Assembly: GCF_028435365.1 (NCBI RefSeq)
Contig: NZ_JAGTJJ010000009.1
Coordinates: 62,001 to 126,000 of the forward strand
Length of the DNA: 64,000 nucleotides
Reading direction: 5' to 3'
Origin: Polyangium jinanense
GTDB taxonomy: Bacteria > Myxococcota > Polyangia > Polyangiales > Polyangiaceae
Shown here: positions 61,976 through 64,000 of the stretch, piece by piece
Position numbering within the stretch: position 1 is the first letter of the stretch
How the letters are laid out: every line of letters begins with the position of its first letter
Notes under the pieces: generated by a model
Databases searched by the model: none
Told to the model about the DNA's origin: nothing
The model's input: only the letters and a program-made list of their open reading frames with translations
Position numbers and translations under genes: made by a program

Positions 61976-63177
61976 GAAGGCGCGTTTTCGTGCGCGGTCG
62001 AGGCGCGATCACCCCGCTCGGCGATTCCTGGCCCGCGTCGAGGGACGCGCTCGCCGAGGGCCGATCCGCGGTCGGCCCCGTCAAACATTTTGACGTCGAA
62101 GGATATCCCTCGCAGGTCGCGGCGGGTGTTTCCTTCCCGCTCGAAGAAGCCGAAGATCGCCGCCTCGCGCTCGCGCGGCGCGCCGCAGACGAGGCGTGGG
62201 CCGAGGCAAAGGAGAACGCCGCGCCCTCGCGAATCGGCGTGTTCGTTGGCGCCGAGAGCGGCCGGGCCACGTACGAAACGATCTTCGCGCTCTCCCGCGC
62301 GGCGGGCGGCGGCGCGTGCTTCGATCACGCGCGCTTCGGCGAAGATGCGCGGGGCCTCGCGACGTCCGTCCACGCGGCCGCGGTCTCGCCGGCCGCGGTC
62401 GCGTCGGCGCTCGCGGCGCGGATCGGCGCTGAGGGGCCCGTGGAAACGATCTCCCTCGCCTGTGCCTCCGGCGCGGCTGCGATCGTCTCGGCCACGCGGG
62501 CGATCCGGCTCGGGCTTTGCGACGTCGCGCTCGCGGGCGGCGTGGGCGCGGACGTCGATCCGTTCATGCTCGTAGGATTCGGGTTGCTCGGCGCGCTGAG
62601 CGCGCGTGGCGTCTCGTGCCCGTTCGACGTGCGGCGCGACGGTTTCGTCGTGGGCGAAGGCGCGGCGTTCGTGGTGCTCTCGGCGTCTCCTGGCGACGAG
62701 CCACGCGCCGAGATCCGAGGGGCGATGCGCACGCTCGACGCGCATCACCTCACGGCGCCCGATCCGACGGGCGATGGGGCCGAGCGGGCCATGCGCGGCG
62801 CGATCGAGGACGCGGGCCACGTGAAGATCGGCTACGTGCAGGCGCACGGCACGAGCACGCAGCTCAACGACGCCGTCGAAGCCGCGGCGATCCGGCGGGT
62901 CCTCGGCGACGCGCTCCCGGACGTGCACGTCGGCTCGGTCAAAGGCGCGGTCGGGCACTGGATCGCGGGCGCCGGTGCGATCGGTTTTCTGTGCGCGCTC
63001 GAAGCCGTCGAGGAGGGCCTCTGTCTGCCGACAGCGGGCCTCACCGAGCCCGATCCCGCCTGCGTGTTGCCGCACGTCGTTGGCGCGGCTTTGCGAAAAC
63101 CTGTGGAAGCGGCTCTCGTCAACGCCTTCGCGTTCGGCGGCGCGAACGCGAGCCTCGTGGTGAGCCGATGCGCCTAG
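61972..63177 (+). CDS. Beta-ketoacyl-ACP synthase (KAS II / KS-alpha type)
   Basis: Start chosen as TTG 61972, overlapping the dehydratase stop (TTGA) and preceded by GGAGGAG; ATG 61945 is an in-frame alternative. The 401-residue protein has the thiolase fold with catalytic Cys in ISLACASGAAAI near 157, His in QAHGTSTQLND near 295 and the second His in GSVKGAVGHWIAGAG near 330, all present. It condenses malonyl-ACP with an acyl chain. The next gene, overlapping by ten bases, is a ketosynthase without the cysteine, giving a KS-alpha/KS-beta pair. Confidence 0.93.
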   Translation: MRRRVFVRGRGAITPLGDSWPASRDALAEGRSAVGPVKHFDVEGYPSQVAAGVSFPLEEAEDRRLALARRAADEAWAEAKENAAPSRIGVFVGAESGRATYETIFALSRAAGGGACFDHARFGEDARGLATSVHAAAVSPAAVASALAARIGAEGPVETISLACASGAAAIVSATRAIRLGLCDVALAGGVGADVDPFMLVGFGLLGALSARGVSCPFDVRRDGFVVGEGAAFVVLSASPGDEPRAEIRGAMRTLDAHHLTAPDPTGDGAERAMRGAIEDAGHVKIGYVQAHGTSTQLNDAVEAAAIRRVLGDALPDVHVGSVKGAVGHWIAGAGAIGFLCALEAVEEGLCLPTAGLTEPDPACVLPHVVGAALRKPVEAALVNAFAFGGANASLVVSRCA

Positions 63178-64000
63178 ACGGAAAAGGCCTTCCCATCGTC
63201 GCCCTTTCGACCCTGACGACGGCGGGCCTCGCGGGCCGCGGCCTCGGCCGTCGCGTGCTCGAGAAGAACCTCCCTCTGCCGTGCGAGATCGCCACGCCCG
63301 TGCCGTCGCGGCCCGAGGACGTCCGGCAAAAAAAGCTCATGTCGCGCGCCGCGTGGTTCTCCGCGCTCGTCATGCGCGACGCGCTCGCCGAGGCGCGGTG
63401 GGACGAAGGGCGCGCCGAGATCGGCGCGTTCTTCGGCGTCGGCGCCTCGGGCGCGGAGATGGACGAGGTCGCCCGGCTCGTCGCGGCGAGCATGGAGGAC
63501 GGGCGGTTCTCGCTCGCGCGCTGCGGCCGCGAAGGCCTCGAGGTGTGCAATCCCCTGTTCGCGTTCCAGATCATGAACAACTTCACGCTCTGCCACGGGG
63601 CGATCCTCGAGGGCCTCGCCGGCCCGAACGCCGCGTTTTTCTCGCGCGGCACGGGCACGGTGACGGCGCTCGAAGAGGCGTGCGCCGCGATCGCGTCGGG
63701 TGCGTGTGAGCGCGCGCTCGTCGGCGGCGCGGACACGGCCCTGCACCCGGTCACGACGGCCGAGCTCGAACGCGAAGGCTTCTTGCGGCAAGGGCTCACA
63801 CCGGCCGAAGGCGCGGCCGCGCTCGCGCTCGCAGCCACGGCCGAGGCGCCGCTCGGCTACGTGGAGGCCGTGCGGGTGTTCACGGTCGATCGCCCCCGCG
63901 GCGCGCTCGTACCCCGCACGGGCGTGTTGCGCGACGCGGCCGTGCCTGCCGCGTTCGACGCGCTCGAGGATCAGCCTTGCGACGTCGTCGTGCTCGCGCC
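63168..64000 (+). CDS. Ketosynthase-like KS-beta/chain-length-factor protein, 3' truncated
   Basis: Starts at ATG 63168 inside the end of the KS gene and is open to the window edge (277 codons). The thiolase fold is clear (MRLDGKGLPIVALSTLTTAG, IMNNFTLCHGAILEG, ALVGGADTALHPVTTAELER). Where an active ketosynthase has TACASG, it reads FFSRGTGTV, so the nucleophilic cysteine is missing. In type II polyketide and aryl-polyene systems such partners (KS-beta/CLF) form heterodimers with the active KS and set chain length. The C-terminal half lies beyond the window. Confidence 0.85.
   Translation, partial: MRLDGKGLPIVALSTLTTAGLAGRGLGRRVLEKNLPLPCEIATPVPSRPEDVRQKKLMSRAAWFSALVMRDALAEARWDEGRAEIGAFFGVGASGAEMDEVARLVAASMEDGRFSLARCGREGLEVCNPLFAFQIMNNFTLCHGAILEGLAGPNAAFFSRGTGTVTALEEACAAIASGACERALVGGADTALHPVTTAELEREGFLRQGLTPAEGAAALALAATAEAPLGYVEAVRVFTVDRPRGALVPRTGVLRDAAVPAAFDALEDQPCDVVVLA

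Overview
The window is very GC-rich, with third positions almost always G or C. It carries several eukaryote-like Ser/Thr kinases, many secreted lipoproteins, c-type cytochrome lipoproteins, long intrinsically disordered tails and hairpin-rich intergenic repeats. Together these point to a large-genome myxobacterium of the Polyangia (Sorangium/Polyangium-like). This is inferred from gene content and style only. No rRNA or tRNA was seen.

Layout. 1-6.3 kb: a truncated flippase-like membrane protein, then a minus-strand envelope/glycolipid block (NAD-dependent epimerase, a glycosyltransferase fused to a PaaK-type adenylating enzyme, and a translationally coupled DUF362 protein) and a STAS-like protein with a decapeptide-repeat tail. 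6.4-17 kb: a secreted protein interrupted by one in-frame TGA, a poly-Ser/Cys-rich lipoprotein, an O-methyltransferase, coaX coupled to an orphan FecCD permease, a GST, a diheme beta-propeller lipoprotein with its partner, a Nudix protein with a damaged motif, a double-FHA zinc-ribbon protein, and ruvA coupled to a cytochrome-like lipoprotein. 17-22.2 kb: envelope proteins (LysM), a chain-of-hairpins repeat locus, and a radical SAM/SPASM operon with two small membrane proteins. 22.3-24.5 kb: a defence-like AAA ATPase/DUF4276 pair, the second gene frameshifted, followed by a non-coding repeat patch. 24.5-28.3 kb: urate hydroxylase and a lytic transglycosylase. 29.4-35.4 kb: three Ser/Thr kinase genes, one a 1053-residue protein ending in an FGE-sulfatase domain. 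36.6-41.9 kb: a purine-degradation operon (allantoinase, allantoicase, OHCU decarboxylase, HIU hydrolase) facing a DUF6986 aldolase-like gene. 41.9-44.4 kb: a Ski2-like helicase. 44.6-50.8 kb: an inverted duplication of a TPR/PEGA protein plus glycine-rich lipoprotein module. 51.9-58.9 kb: another kinase, small metabolic genes, a second hairpin-repeat element, an arginase/agmatinase and a PAS-STAS regulator. 59-64 kb: a divergent lipid/polyketide-type locus with a zinc-ribbon radical SAM enzyme, ketoreductase, dehydratase, ketosynthase and an active-site-less ketosynthase partner that runs off the window.

How the genes work together. Urate hydroxylase, HIU hydrolase, OHCU decarboxylase, allantoinase and allantoicase cover urate to ureidoglycolate. 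The only standard step missing locally is ureidoglycolate cleavage, next to an unexplained aldolase-like gene. The 59-64 kb genes have the composition of a type II fatty-acid/aryl-polyene-like pathway coupled to a radical SAM enzyme resembling archaeal membrane-spanning-lipid synthases. The strongest candidates for something undescribed are: (1) the four-hairpin modular repeats at 18.9-19.3 kb and 56.3 kb, which keep linkers and architecture while changing stem sequences in a compensatory way; (2) the radical SAM/KS/KS-beta locus; (3) the kinase pair at 29.4-34 kb with an unusual insertion between APE and helix F; (4) the inverted PEGA/glycine-rich pair.
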